A stretch of 64,000 nt of DNA from Chrysochromulina tobinii (lineage: Eukaryota; Haptophyta; Prymnesiales; Chrysochromulinaceae). This document shows, in pieces, positions 28,680 through 38,844 of the stretch (position 1 is the stretch's first letter; every line of letters begins with the position of its first letter). The stretch spans positions 1 to 64,000 of the forward strand of contig JWZX01003203.1 in assembly GCA_001275005.1 (NCBI GenBank), written 5' to 3'. Below the pieces are notes generated by a model. It was not told the DNA's origin and did not search any database. It was given only the letters and a program-made list of their open reading frames with translations. The position numbers and the translations under genes were made by a program.

Positions 28680-31505
28680 TTAGGGATTGCCAATTATGGC
28701 TTCTGATATATGGTCTGCCTCGGCTGCTCCGCGGCGAGAAACGTCGTCGACGATGTCAACTCCGCTGCTCGTGCTCCCAGCCGGTGTGGGGCCCTCGGTC
28801 GGGCCCCTCGGCGACACGATGGCGATGGTCTGTGCGTCGCCCCCGCCTGGCCCGTCGTCGTCATTTTCGTGCAACTCCGCATCCACTTCGATGGACGAGT
28901 CGAACATCGACGTGCGGTTTTTGCCGCGCTTGCCGCCGCCCTCCGCATTGCTCTCGATTATCTGGTACTTGAACACCCACTTCATCGTGCCGCTCTGCGA
29001 ATCTATCTGGCGCTCGCCGCAGTTCAGGTTGAGCCAGCCCCATCGCTGGAGCGTATAAATCTGAAGCTCGAGCCGGAGTACCTGGCGCGCGTAGGCGACC
29101 CGCCACTCGAGCGTCGCGTTCCGCATCGTATTCGCATACGTTTCGCCCATCATCGCGATCAGGAGATTGAGCAGCAGCACGAGCGCCATGATATAGTACA
29201 TGATGACGCTAAGGAGGAAGGCGAGGAAGGCCAAATTTTTCCACACGGCCTTGGCCGAGCTGGTGTCGAAGCCGTTCCACGCGGCGATGTCGAGTGCGAT
29301 ACGTTCGCCGATGAGACCGGCCTCGATCAAGCTCCAGAAAGCTGGCCAGAATTTCTCGAAGTTGGGGACGGGGTCCGCCGTCGCTAGCATCGAGTCGCTG
29401 AAGTTGGGCGGGTAGCACACGTACATGACTACCCCGTAGTTGAGAATGAAGATGGCGAAGAGCACTAGCCAGTTGCTCACGTCCTTGCCGAGCATCTTGA
29501 AGCACACTGTGTACAAAACGCCGAGCCTCTCCAGGGGCGAGAGGAGCGCTTGAAAGAAGGCGCTTGTGTGGAGCAGAAGCCCGATTGCGAGCGGCACGAG
29601 CAGGCTCGTGAGCTGCTCCGCGGGCTGGTCGTGCGTGGCCGCGTCCCACCACGGCTCGTTGGGCTCGCGCTTCGAGGCCGCGCGGAAGGAATGGAGCTGA
29701 AGCACCACGAGGATGGCGCACAGCCATCCGATTACGCGCATGAGCATCTGGTTCGAGCTGCACCACCGGAGGAGGAGCAGAATATCAGACCAACTCCGCG
29801 CGCGGAAGCTCTCGTCAGCTTGCTTAGCCGCGACCCGCTCCGTCAACCACCAACCGACTGCCGAGCGCACGTCCTCTTCGAGCATCGGCACGATGCACGC
29901 GAGCGTTGCGTATGGCAGGTAGTGCGCCACCAGCCGGGTACCCACGTCGCCGTCGGCTCCACCTGCGTCATCGTCGTCCGCAAAGTACAGCATCGCTTGC
30001 GGATAATTCTTAATTAGCATGGTCGTTGCGCAGAGGCAGAGGAGGTACGCGAGGTCGAGCACGCGCATGATGATGAAGATGGCGCGGCCGTAGCGCTGGA
30101 ACTTTTGGGTCAAGAGCTTGTGGAAGATGCCGTCGACGAAGCTGTCGAGCAGCATTTCCTGCGTTTCGGGTAGCGCGTCAAGCTTGCCCAGGAGCTCCAG
30201 GATGCTCCTGGGCTCACGCCACTGGGTCCCGATGGAATCGATGCCACGCATGTCGATGTACCAGCTCGAGACTGGACCCCACACCCACTCGCAGGTGGAC
30301 TGCTTGCGCAGGATATACTGCACGATGCGCTTGTCGCCTAGCTTGACACCGAGACCCAGTGGCGTGAGCGCCGCCCACTGATGTCTGTGTCCTTGCTGCG
30401 AGAGCGCGAACGGACTCGCGCACACCTTGTCGAACGTGATCGGCAGCCCGGGCAAGTCGATCAGGAAGTTGAACATGCCCGTGAGCGAGTTGGCGACGGC
30501 CACGTGCAGGGGTAGGAAGCCGGTGAGCGGGCATGCGTTCTTCGGGTCGTTCAAGTCCACCAGGCCCGCCATCCCCGGCTCACGCTGGCTCGCGAGCAGC
30601 AGCGTGGTGAGTGCGCGCTGCAGCGAGAAGGAGACGAAGTACGAAAATGGATTCGACCCATAAAAGTCCATCGGATCGCTCGTAAAGAAGACGCCAGAGG
30701 TGACCGCGCGGAACGTCTCGCGCAGCGCCTCCGGGTGCAACTCGCTCATAGCGATCACAATCACCCGGCACAGCTCGTCCTCCCTCTTGTTCACGGCGAG
30801 GATGTGCAGCGCGTTCTCGCCCTCAAAGGGTTGGCCAATGTGACGGAGCGGGATGAGCCCCGGGCGCGCTTCGAAGGCCTTGAGCACGAGCTCGAGCGAT
30901 GCGGGCACGTTCGAGACGAGCAGCCCGTGATGTGGCCGCGCGCCCGCGCCGTCGAGTCTGCGCGCGAAGCAACGCCTATCCGGCATCGAGTCGTCCTCTT
31001 CAAGCAGCAGCGCGAGCAGCAGCTTCTCGAGCACGTAGAGCGATGAGACGCTGGGAACGACGGCCTTGTCCTTGCGAAGGTGGTCAAAGTAGACGCGCGG
31101 GTAGCGGTACAGGTTGCAGTACCCCGGTTGAAGCGTTGCTGGCTTGCCGTTGATGGGGAAAGGCAGCCTTATGGGCTTGGCCCATGTGACTGAGTGCTGC
31201 GCGTCGGTGCGCCCCGATAAGGTGACCTCTACCTCTATCTCGCAAGACAACTGCCCATCCGGTGCGCGGAACGGCACGAGCACCGTGTGTGCCATCCGCC
31301 CGTCGCTGAAGAGCACCTCTACCTGTAGCTGCTTTCTGGCCCATAAACCTCGTTTCTGCGGAGACGACGAGCCCTTTCCACGATCACTCCGTCCTAGAGT
31401 GGACTTGGAGGGTGACTGCATCGGCGACTGCGACGGCTCATCGCCAGAGGTCGCGGCAGAGGCGACCTCGGCTTTGGAGACCGGCCGGACCTTCGCCAGC
31501 CTCAT
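28680..31505 (-). CDS. TRPV-like cation channel
   Basis: 941 aa, intronless. A cytosolic N-terminal half contains ankyrin-like repeats (GENALHILAVNKREDELC, GFLPLHVAVANSLTGMFNFLI, LTPLGLGVKLGDKRIVQYIL). Six hydrophobic segments follow, from about residue 480, with a pore loop between the fifth and sixth (NFEKFWPAFWSLIEAGL). After S6 the sequence ALVLLLNLLIAMMGETYANT and a Trp-containing TRP-box-like helix (ATLEWRVAYARQVLRLE) are characteristic of TRPV/TRP channels. The C-terminal tail is Gly/Asp/Pro-rich and disordered. Algal TRP channels are known in flagellar mechanosensing and Ca2+ signalling; that role here is inference. Divergent from DDX54. Confidence 0.9.
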   Translation of the reverse strand: MRLAKVRPVSKAEVASAATSGDEPSQSPMQSPSKSTLGRSDRGKGSSSPQKRGLWARKQLQVEVLFSDGRMAHTVLVPFRAPDGQLSCEIEVEVTLSGRTDAQHSVTWAKPIRLPFPINGKPATLQPGYCNLYRYPRVYFDHLRKDKAVVPSVSSLYVLEKLLLALLLEEDDSMPDRRCFARRLDGAGARPHHGLLVSNVPASLELVLKAFEARPGLIPLRHIGQPFEGENALHILAVNKREDELCRVIVIAMSELHPEALRETFRAVTSGVFFTSDPMDFYGSNPFSYFVSFSLQRALTTLLLASQREPGMAGLVDLNDPKNACPLTGFLPLHVAVANSLTGMFNFLIDLPGLPITFDKVCASPFALSQQGHRHQWAALTPLGLGVKLGDKRIVQYILRKQSTCEWVWGPVSSWYIDMRGIDSIGTQWREPRSILELLGKLDALPETQEMLLDSFVDGIFHKLLTQKFQRYGRAIFIIMRVLDLAYLLCLCATTMLIKNYPQAMLYFADDDDAGGADGDVGTRLVAHYLPYATLACIVPMLEEDVRSAVGWWLTERVAAKQADESFRARSWSDILLLLRWCSSNQMLMRVIGWLCAILVVLQLHSFRAASKREPNEPWWDAATHDQPAEQLTSLLVPLAIGLLLHTSAFFQALLSPLERLGVLYTVCFKMLGKDVSNWLVLFAIFILNYGVVMYVCYPPNFSDSMLATADPVPNFEKFWPAFWSLIEAGLIGERIALDIAAWNGFDTSSAKAVWKNLAFLAFLLSVIMYYIMALVLLLNLLIAMMGETYANTMRNATLEWRVAYARQVLRLELQIYTLQRWGWLNLNCGERQIDSQSGTMKWVFKYQIIESNAEGGGKRGKNRTSMFDSSIEVDAELHENDDDGPGGGDAQTIAIVSPRGPTEGPTPAGSTSSGVDIVDDVSRRGAAEADHISEAIIGNP

Positions 31506-32168
31506 GCAAGAAAAACCTCGTACCGGTAAATTGTACCGAACAGTCGCCGCGATATGTGTTGCCGTTGGCTTGTTGGATCAACATCGATATTTCTAGACCA
31601 TGAAACCGACGACGGAAAAATGTGTTCGTGGGCCCTCTTATTTTGACTTTTAAAACAATTGTCTGCGACGACTTGCCTCGCGGGTCGCGCAGCCTGCGCC
31701 CTCTTGATTCTGAGTAACGGAGCAGTACCGCCAGTAACGGAGCAGTACCGGTAGTGTCCCGGCTCCCCCCGGTGTCTTTTTACCTGGTAGTACCCGTTGT
31801 CGCGCGTTTCTGTGTTCAAGTCAAGTCAAGACTACTGCACTGTACACAGAGAAATATAAAGCGTAGCAAAATTTCTAGTTCCCGGTTCACCAGCCCGCAC
31901 GCCCACAGCGGGCCAGGGTGTGGCCGCTGGGCCAAATTGCGCTGGGCGGAGGGTGCTTGTGTTTCACGAGAACATCGGTGTAGTGCGTCGTGTGTGCGTG
32001 CAAAACTTGCCTTGCCCCGTGCCTTGCCTTCAGTCACGCCTGACAAGAACGTGTCTCTTCGGAGTACATGCCTCCGGATAAAAGGTAAACAGGAAGAAAA
32101 ACGCAAGTTTGGAAGCCCTTGTGACGTAGCCGCGACGACCTTCACTGCCTGCGCTGCCCGGCCGTGCC
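31506..32168. other. Divergent promoter region, TRP channel / DDX54
   Basis: 663 bp. Contains an 18-bp direct repeat AGTAACGGAGCAGTACCG (31713-31730 and 31733-31750), the motif TCAAGTCAAGTCAAGAC at 31816-31832 and a TATA-like AAATATAAAGC at 31852-31862. No gene. Confidence 0.45.
31816..31862 (+). promoter_or_regulatory. TCAAGTCAAG motif followed by TATA-like box
   Basis: The motif occurs three times in tandem register and is followed 20 bp later by AAATATAAAGC, about 310 bp upstream of the DDX54 start. The same motif occurs in two other divergent promoter regions in the window. Promoter function is inferred. Confidence 0.35.
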
Positions 32169-35100
32169 ATGCCCAAAACCGGCAGCAAGAAGTCGAAGAA
32201 GAAGCATGCCCAGCAGCCCGCGTCGCAAGCCGACGCCGACGATGAGACGTTCGATGATCACAACGAGTTTGACGACGATGCCGGCCCCGCCTCGCTCACT
32301 GCACCCACGGGCTTTGACAACACCGTCGCCTTTCCGGGCGCCGAAGACGACGAGGACGACGACGAGAACGATGGCGCGGACGGCGACGACGGACCGCGCA
32401 AGCCCAAGGGCAAGGGCAAGACGGGCGGCTTCCAATCCATGGGGCTCAGCCCGTATATTTACCGGTCGGTGATGCGCAAGGGCTACCGTGTGCCGACGCC
32501 CATCCAGCGCAAGGCGATCCCACCGATCCTGGCCGGGCGCGACGTGGTCGCAATGGCGCGCACGGGTTCGGGCAAGACGGCCGCCTTCCTGATCCCGCTC
32601 ATCGAGAAGCTCGGCGCGCACGCGTCCGTGGTCGGCGTGCGCGGTCTCGTGCTATCGCCCACGCGCGAGCTCGCGATGCAGGTGCGCTGCTTGCCGAGGA
32701 TTGCCGCTGGTTGCCGCTGATGGCCATGGTTGTCACTGACCATCGCGCTCTTGCTCTCCCATTCACGCTCGCGCGCGTACCGGTACCAGACACATAAGTT
32801 CTGTCTCGAGCTCTCACACTTCGTGCAGCCTCCGATGCGCTTCGCTCTGGTGGTGGGCGGAGACGCGATCGAGGAGCAGTTCGAGACGCTCGCGCGCAAC
32901 CCCGACGTGCTCGTCGGCACTCCTGGCCGTCTGCAGCACGTCCTCGTCGACGCGCAGCTCTCGCTGCAGGTGCCGCTGAGTGCCGCTGAGTGCCGCTGAA
33001 TGCTGTTGAGTGTTGTTGAGTGCTGCTGATGACCACCGATGGCTCTCGTCGCAGCGTGTGGAGTACGTGGTGTGCGACGAGGCTGATCGTCTCTTCGAGA
33101 TGGGCTTTGCCGCGCAGCTCGATGCAATCTTGCAATCTGTGCCGCCCACGCGCCAGACGCTGCTCTTCTCGGCTACGATGCCGGCGTTGCTGGCCGACTT
33201 CACACGCGCGAACCTGCATGACCCTCAGCTCATCCGCCTCGGTGCGCGCATGGTGGCCTCTGATGCCCTCTGCTGCCCTCTGATGGTCTCTGATGGTTCC
33301 TGATGGCCTCTGCTGCCCTCTGATGGTCTCTGCTCGCAGACCTGGACACCAAAGTGTCGGACACCCTCGAAATACACTTTCTGCGCGTGCGGCCACAGGA
33401 GAAACTCGGCGCGCTCCTGGTGCTCCTCGGGCAGGTAACCGCGTGATAGCCGCTCATGGCCGCTCGTGGCCGCTTATGGTCTCTGATTGCGATCGGATTG
33501 CTCGTGGTCTCTGATTGCGATCGGATTGCTCGTGGTCTCTGATTGCGATCGGATTGCTCATGGTCTCTGATTGCGATCGGATTGCTTGTGGTCTCTGATT
33601 GCGATCGGATTGCTCATGGTCTCTGATTGCGATCGGATTGCTCGTGGCAGACCTTGCCGCGCGATCAGCAGACGATCGTCTTTGCGTCCACCCGCCATCA
33701 TGTCGAGATGCTCTACGAGCTCCTTCTCACGGCTGGGTATGCATGCGCTGCCATTTATGGGTCACTCGACCCGGCGGCCCGCAAGATCGCCTTGGGCAAA
33801 TTCCGGGCGGGCAAGGCGAAGGTTCTGATTGTGACCGACGTGGCGGCGCGTGGCATCGACGTGCCGCTGCTCGACAACGTGGTCAACTTCGACTTCCCGA
33901 CGAAACCCAAATTATTCGTCCATCGTGCGGGGCGTGCGGGGCGTGCGGGGCGTGCCGGGACCGCCTTCTCGCTCGTCGAGCCCGAAGAGCTCCCCTATCT
34001 CGTCGATCTCCACCTCTATCTCGGCCGCAGATTGCGCCCAGTGCCGCTCGGGGGACTGCCCAGCGCCGGCGAGGGCGAGGGCGAGGGCGAGGGCGAGGGC
34101 GGCAGTGCTCTGGCACCGACCGACGTGCCGTTTGCCGTCTTCCCACCAACACTGCTCGAGAATGTGTGCTGAGTGCCGCAGAGTGCCTTTGGATGCCTCT
34201 GAGCGCCTCCTAGCGCCTCTGAGCGCCTCTGAGCGCCTCTGATTGCCTCCCTCATCAGGAGGTCGAGTACGCCCAACGGCTGCTCGATGCGAACCCGGAC
34301 CTCGGCCAGCTCTTCGGCGTCGCCCAGCGCTCGCTGCAGATGGTGCGCAAGACGCGTGCGGCGGCCTCGAGGGCGAGCGTCTCGCGTGCTCGTGAGCTGC
34401 CCGAGACGCTCGGGATCCATCCGCTCCTCGCGCATAGGTCACGCTGATTGCCCTCTGATTACCCTCTGATTACCCTCTGATTACCCTCTGATTACCCTCT
34501 GATTACCTTCTAGCTCTATGACGAGACTCGAACTGTCTTCCTCCATGGAAGTTTACACCACAAAACTGATTTAATGAATCCGAGAGCTTTATGTCCCACC
34601 AATGCCAACGAGTGCCAACGAGTGTGAACGAGTGTGAACGAGTGCCATGAGAGCTCACGATTGGCAACCGTCCATTCCTCCTCGTAGGGTTGACGTCGGT
34701 GCCGAGGCGCGCCGCTCAGCCATGCTCACCGAGCTCAAGACATTCAAACCGGGGCGGGAGTCTACCGCGGTGAAGAGCCTCGCTGTGAACTCATGGCCAC
34801 CTTGCTCGTCTGCTTGATTGCCTCCTTGATTGCCTCCTTGATTGCCTCCCTGATGCCTCACGGATTGCCTCCCTGATTGCCTCCTTCATCAGGTGAACAG
34901 CCTCAAGGGTAACAAATTGGCCGAAGCAGGCAAGCGGGCGCCGTCGCTTCCGCCGCCGCCCACGTACGCTGCAGTAGCAGCTGCGGCCGCGGGCATAGCT
35001 GCCAAGGCTGGAGGGACGAGCAAGCGGGCATCTGCTGCTGCCGCCGCCGCCGCGGGTGATCCAGGCGCTCGCCACGGCGCTCTGGACGCCGACGCGGCGG

Positions 35101-36228
35101 GCCCATCTCACGGCGCCCGCCACGGCGCGGGGCCATCGCACGGCGGGGCCGAGATCTCGGAGATCTCCATGTTTGGCGAGTCGAAGGGCACCGATCGCTC
35201 CACCACGGCGCCCACCACGGCGCTGCCGCGCCAAAAACGCAAGCGCGAGCCCAACGACTACCGCGACAGCGCCTTCTACATGGCGCATGAACGGCCGGTC
35301 GATAAGGGGGCGCTCGCAGCCGCAGCGTCGGACGAGTACTTGCGCGTGCATGCGGGCGAGCGCAAGCTTGATGAGGCGGTGCTCGACCTCGTCGAGGACG
35401 AGCGCGACGGCCTCAAGAAGCGCCGCTCCGTCCTCAAGTGGGACCAAAAGAAGCGAAAGTATGTTCGCGAGGTGCTCGGACAGACGGGTGTTGGCGCTGC
35501 TGTGGGCGTGGCCGACCGTGGCAAGAAGCGGCTGCGGGATGAGAGTGGACAGCTGGTCAAGGAGAAAGCCAATCTGTAAGTGCCTCTGATGGCCTCGCTG
35601 ATGGCCTCGCTGATGGCCTCACTGATGGCCTCTCTGATGGCCTCGCTGATGGCCTCACTAATGGCCTCGCTGATGGCCTCTCTGATGGCCCCTGATCGCC
35701 CCCCTCATCAGGTACGAGGAGTGGAAGAAGAAATCGAAACGTCGCATCCAGCAGCCCGGTGAAGCAGAGAGCTCCGAGGCGGGTGAGTCGTACGAGCTGC
35801 GGAAGCGCACCAAAGGCGGCCGCTTCTACCATACGTTGACGAAGCCGTTGCCTAATGCGGACGTCAAGAGCGAGCTGCGATCTGAGCAGCAGATTGCGAA
35901 GATGCGCAAGGAAGAGGCGAAAAAGGGAGCCAAGGGCGGCGGCAAGGGCGGCGGCAAAGGAGGCGGCGGCAAGGGCGGTGGCGGCAAAGGGGGCGGCGGG
36001 AAAGGAGGCGGTGGCGGAAAGGGCGGCGGCGGAAAGGGCGGCGGCAAGTTTGGCAGCGGCAAGGGCAGCAGCAAGAGCGGTGGAAAGGGTGGCGGCAAGG
36101 GTGGCGGCAAGGGCGGCGGCAAGGGCGGTGGCGGCAAGGGCGGTGGTGGCAAGGGCATGGGCAAAGGCGGCGGCAAGGGCGGCAAAGGCGGTGGCGGTCG
36201 TGGCATAGGCAAGAAGGGCCGAAGGTGA
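32169..36228 (+). CDS. DDX54: DEAD-box RNA helicase DDX54/Dbp10
   Basis: Nucleolar helicase of 60S ribosome biogenesis. Nine exons give 987 aa: 32169-32681, 32790-32969, 33055-33241, 33340-33434, 33651-34163, 34259-34437, 34688-34784, 34893-35575 and 35712-36228; all phases fit. Motifs in order: GFQSMGLSP with the Q-motif [18 protein letters not shown] (I), PTRELAMQ (Ia), [20 protein letters not shown] (II), SATMP (III), [25 protein letters not shown] (V) and [13 protein letters not shown] (VI). C-terminal [13 protein letters not shown] and the preceding RKYVREV region match the DBP10CT domain, which separates it from other DEAD-box proteins. The tail is (Gly-Gly-Lys)-rich from 35935. The acidic N-terminus resembles yeast Dbp10. 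Seven of its eight introns are made of short tandem repeats. Confidence 0.92.
32970..33054 (+). repeat. DDX54 intron 2, 10-bp units
   Basis: 85-nt GT-AG intron built of GTGCCGCTGA-like 10-bp units with progressive changes (GTGCTGTTGA, GTGTTGTTGA), then a unique 3' end TCGTCGCAG. Confidence 0.75.
33242..33339 (+). repeat. DDX54 intron 3, TCTGATGG/CTCTGCTGCC units
   Basis: 98-nt GT-AG intron composed of CCTCTGCTGCCCTCTGATGG-type units repeated with small changes. Confidence 0.75.
33435..33650 (+). repeat. DDX54 intron 4, six 28-bp units
   Basis: 216-nt GT-AG intron. From 33477 to about 33644 it is six tandem 28-bp copies (GGTCTCTGATTGCGATCGG then ATTGCTCGT), nearly identical, so recently amplified. 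The end CTCGTGGCAG resembles the end of the preceding exon, CTCGGGCAG. Confidence 0.8.
34164..34258 (+). repeat. DDX54 intron 5, GCGCCTCTGA units and shared 3' end
   Basis: 95-nt GT-AG intron of 10-bp GCGCCTCTGA units ending GATTGCCTCCCTCATCAG, the 18-nt terminus shared exactly with the SET-gene intron. Confidence 0.8.
34438..34687 (+). repeat. DDX54 intron 6, CTCTGATTACC units
   Basis: 250-nt GT-AG intron. Starts with six or so 12-bp CCCTCTGATTAC units (34446-34505), then unique DNA and a second array of 10-bp CGAGTGCCAA/CGAGTGTGAA units (34602-34647). An earlier CTAG acceptor near 34512 would lead to a stop, so the acceptor at 34687 (CTCGTAG) is used in my model. Confidence 0.7.
34785..34892 (+). 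repeat. DDX54 intron 7, TTGATTGCCTCC units, GTGAAC flanks
   Basis: 108-nt GT-AG intron of 12- to 13-bp TTGATTGCCTCC units ending GATTGCCTCCTTCATCAG. Both the intron and the following exon start GTGAAC, a 6-bp direct repeat across the element. Confidence 0.8.
35576..35711 (+). repeat. DDX54 intron 8, CTGATGGCCTCG units
   Basis: 136-nt GT-AG intron of about nine 12- to 13-bp CTGATGGCCTCG units ending GATCGCCCCCCTCATCAG. The donor side GTAAGTG and the exon start GTACGAG share only GTA. Confidence 0.8.
35935..36205 (+). repeat. GGCAAG-type coding repeat (Gly/Lys tail of DDX54)
   Basis: Degenerate tandem GGCGGCAAG/GGCGGTGGCAAG units encoding GGGK repeats at the C-terminus of the helicase; a basic RGG-like RNA-binding tail is plausible. 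Confidence 0.8.
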
Positions 36229-36627
36229 ATACAACTGAAAAGCAGATGTGGACGTGCGGCGGTGCGTGCGGGTGGCCTCTTACGGCTGGCCCCGACCGCG
36301 GGAGCTGTTAAAAATGAGCGAGGTTAGGCAGGTTTGAAAGTGGTGCCTCGCGAACGAACGCTCATCACGGAACTCAAAGTCTCAACAACGAGCGCGCGCT
36401 CGCTTAATTAAGTTTTTCGTCCGTCCCACCCGCGCCTTACTGGCACATCGGTCATCGCAGGGAGCGCCGAGTGCCACATCTCGTCTACGGCGTACGGTAC
36501 CAAGAAATCCTGCTACGTACGGTACATTGAATCCTCAAAGCCACCCTAATGATGACCGCAATCCTGATACGTACATTGAATCCTCAAAGCCACCCTTAGA
36601 TGATGACCGCAATCCAGCGCAAAGCAT
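36229..36627. other. Convergent intergenic region with a 43-bp duplication
   Basis: 399 bp between DDX54 and the GT77-like 3' ends. A near-perfect direct repeat (36522-36564 and 36571-36615, starting GTACATTGAATCCTCAAAGC) sits at the 3' side. No gene. Confidence 0.45.
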
Positions 36628-38680
36628 TCAATCCGAGGTGATGATGGCTGCCTGTCGGAGAGCCGTCTCGACCCAGCTGAGCTGCGGCTCTCCTCGCCAC
36701 GCCCTCTGTCCCTCGAGCGGCGGCAGCAGGTAGGGCACGAGCCCCGCCGAGCGCCGGAAGCGCTCGTCCGAGGTACAGCACCAGCCGCCGAGCAACTGCT
36801 GCGCGTCGCGGTGGAACGGGACGAGATAGCGCGAGGGCGTTCCGTCGGGTTCGTCACTCAACCGCCCGAGGGCATGAGAGGCGTCCTCCAGGTGAATACG
36901 TGGCGTCGCGGCGAAGGGAGCGAGCGCAGCGAGTACTGCGCCCGATGAGGGCGCAGGTGGCAGCTCGATGCGCGCCACTTTGCTGTTGCTGCCATCGCTA
37001 CTGCTGCTGCTGCCGCTGCTCTTGCTGCCGCTGCTGCTGCTGCCGCTGCTGCTGCTGCCGCTGCCGCTGCTGCCGCTTCTGGCCGCCGCGCTGCCGCCGG
37101 CGGCGACACCCACGAGCAAAACCAGCTCCTTGACAGCGCGCGGTGTGCGTTCGGCGCGTAAAAAGGAGCGTTCGCGCAGGACGAAGGGCGACTTGCCGAA
37201 GTGCTCGGGCATCAGCCAATGGTCGATGGTGCAGTTGTATGGGATCGGGGTGCTCGGGTGGCCAGCGCCCCGGCAATCCGGCTGCACGTGACGCGGATGA
37301 AAGCCATACTCGCACGCACAAAGCACCGGTTCCGGCAGCACGAGGGCGCGATGTAGCAGGCGCGCGAGGAAGAGGGCGTTGCGCAGTTGCGCGATCTGCA
37401 AGCGCATGAGCCGCAGGCCTGGTCAGTGGCAACTGGTCAATGGCAACCCGTGGCGATCAAATGCACTCAGATGCAATCAATGGACCTCCATGAGCAGCAC
37501 TGACCTGCACGCGCATGAGCCGCAGATGAGTCCTTGGTAGCGTCGTCCCGCCGTCTGATCGACGTGGCAGCTCCGACGGCGCCACGAGCAGTGGAGCGGG
37601 AATCTGAGGCGTGTACGAGAGGTATCCTGCCCACGAGCCCCCCTCGCCGCCCTCGCCGGCTCGATGACGGTGCCGGCCTGCCATTGCGCCTCGGCTCGCC
37701 GTCGCGCCTCGGCCCGGCGTCGCGCCTCGCGCGTGGACGACCTCCGCTTCGTCATTCCACAGCCCTGCCTCACGAAGCCTTGCCAGCTTTACGGCCGGCT
37801 GCTGTACCCGCGCAAAGGTCGCATGGACGGCGTAGGGCAGCACATGCGCGGCCGCGTGCAGGCGCAGCACGCCGTGCGTGAGCAAGTTCCCAAACTGCGC
37901 GATCGGAAGCACGCCCGCGACCACAGTCCCATTCACAAGGCCGCAAAGACGTCGCCCACGAGCGTCCGAGATGGCGAAGAGCGTACGGCGCCAGCGCCAC
38001 CGGTCCGCCCCCTTCTTCCAGCGGTAGTTGATCGGCCCCTGGTCGACGCGTCGCAAATTGCCGGGCAGCAGCAGATGCGCCATCGCCTCGCGGATGGCGC
38101 GAATGGCGCCGTCGCGAGCGCCCGGAGGGAAGTGCATCAGACCGATATTGAGCGACTCATGGCAAGCGCGTGCGTGCTCGAGGTCGAGGTCGCCGCCGTC
38201 GCCGCTTTCAACGGCGTCACCAACGCTCGGGCTGAGACGCTGGGCGTCAGTGGGGCCTTGCGCATCGCTCGAGATGGCCAGGTCCATGAGCGGATGCGCC
38301 GCCTCGAGCTGAAGGAGGTACGGCCTCGGGTCTCGCAAAAAGACGACATCACAGTCCGAGAGCAGGACACGCGCGCCTGTCCGGAGCAGCGGTAGCACGT
38401 GGAACCAGCGGCCGCCCTGCGCGTTCGAGCCCGCTTCCTTCGACACCGCCGAGAAGCCGATCGCTCCATATGGCCGCAGCGCAAGATTCATGCCAGCGAA
38501 CGTCTGCGTTGCCGGCGACGCCTGCAGCAACCCGACCAGTATCCCGCGCACTCCGGCGCGGTGCAAATGGGCCGCCCAGTTGACCGCGAAACTCAACGCT
38601 TTGACATTGGCGAAGGTTACCACGATGGTGTTGTCGACGGCGTGCCTTGAGACGAGCCGGCGAAGGTCGTCGACCGCCAT
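36628..38680 (-). CDS. GT77-like nucleotide-sugar glycosyltransferase
   Basis: 647 aa from ATG 38680; exons 38680-37505 and 37395-36628. N-terminal domain: NTIVVTFANVKALSFAVNWAAHL, then the metal-binding DCDVVFLRDPRPYL (DxD), NIGLMHFP and DQGPINYRW, as in the nucleotide-diphospho-sugar transferase domain of plant RRA/RGXT (GT77) enzymes. The second exon continues with HLRLMRVQ-IAQLRNALFLARLLHRALVLPEPVLC, the conserved C-terminal block of these enzymes (L..RN.L.LA..L.R.LVLP). The frame is open upstream to 38857 through a hydrophobic stretch (HVLVVIAFPSVTFFF) that looks like a Golgi anchor but has no ATG, so a first exon may be missing. A poly-Ser/Gly segment comes from CTG/CCG repeats at 37005-37080. 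Predicted Golgi, arabinosyl/galactosyl-type activity. Confidence 0.8.
37396..37504 (-). repeat. GT77 intron whose 3' end copies the upstream exon
   Basis: 109-nt GT-AG intron. Its last ~21 nt (CTGCGGCTCATGCGCTTGCAG) repeat the last 21 nt of the preceding exon with one change. The middle has TTGATTGCATCTGAGTGCA and TTGCCATTGACCAG/TTGCCACTGACCAG units similar to the other repeat-built introns. Confidence 0.65.
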
Positions 38681-38844
38681 ATCGTCACACCGCAGCTCCA
38701 GTGTGAAACGGCTGTGCGGTACCTGAAGGTACTTCACAAGGCACCGAGAAGGCACCACTGCTGCTCGGGTCTCGATACGTCTCCTGCCATTTTTGTGGAA
38801 AAAAAAGGTCACGCTTGGGAAAGCGATCACCACGAGTACGTGGT

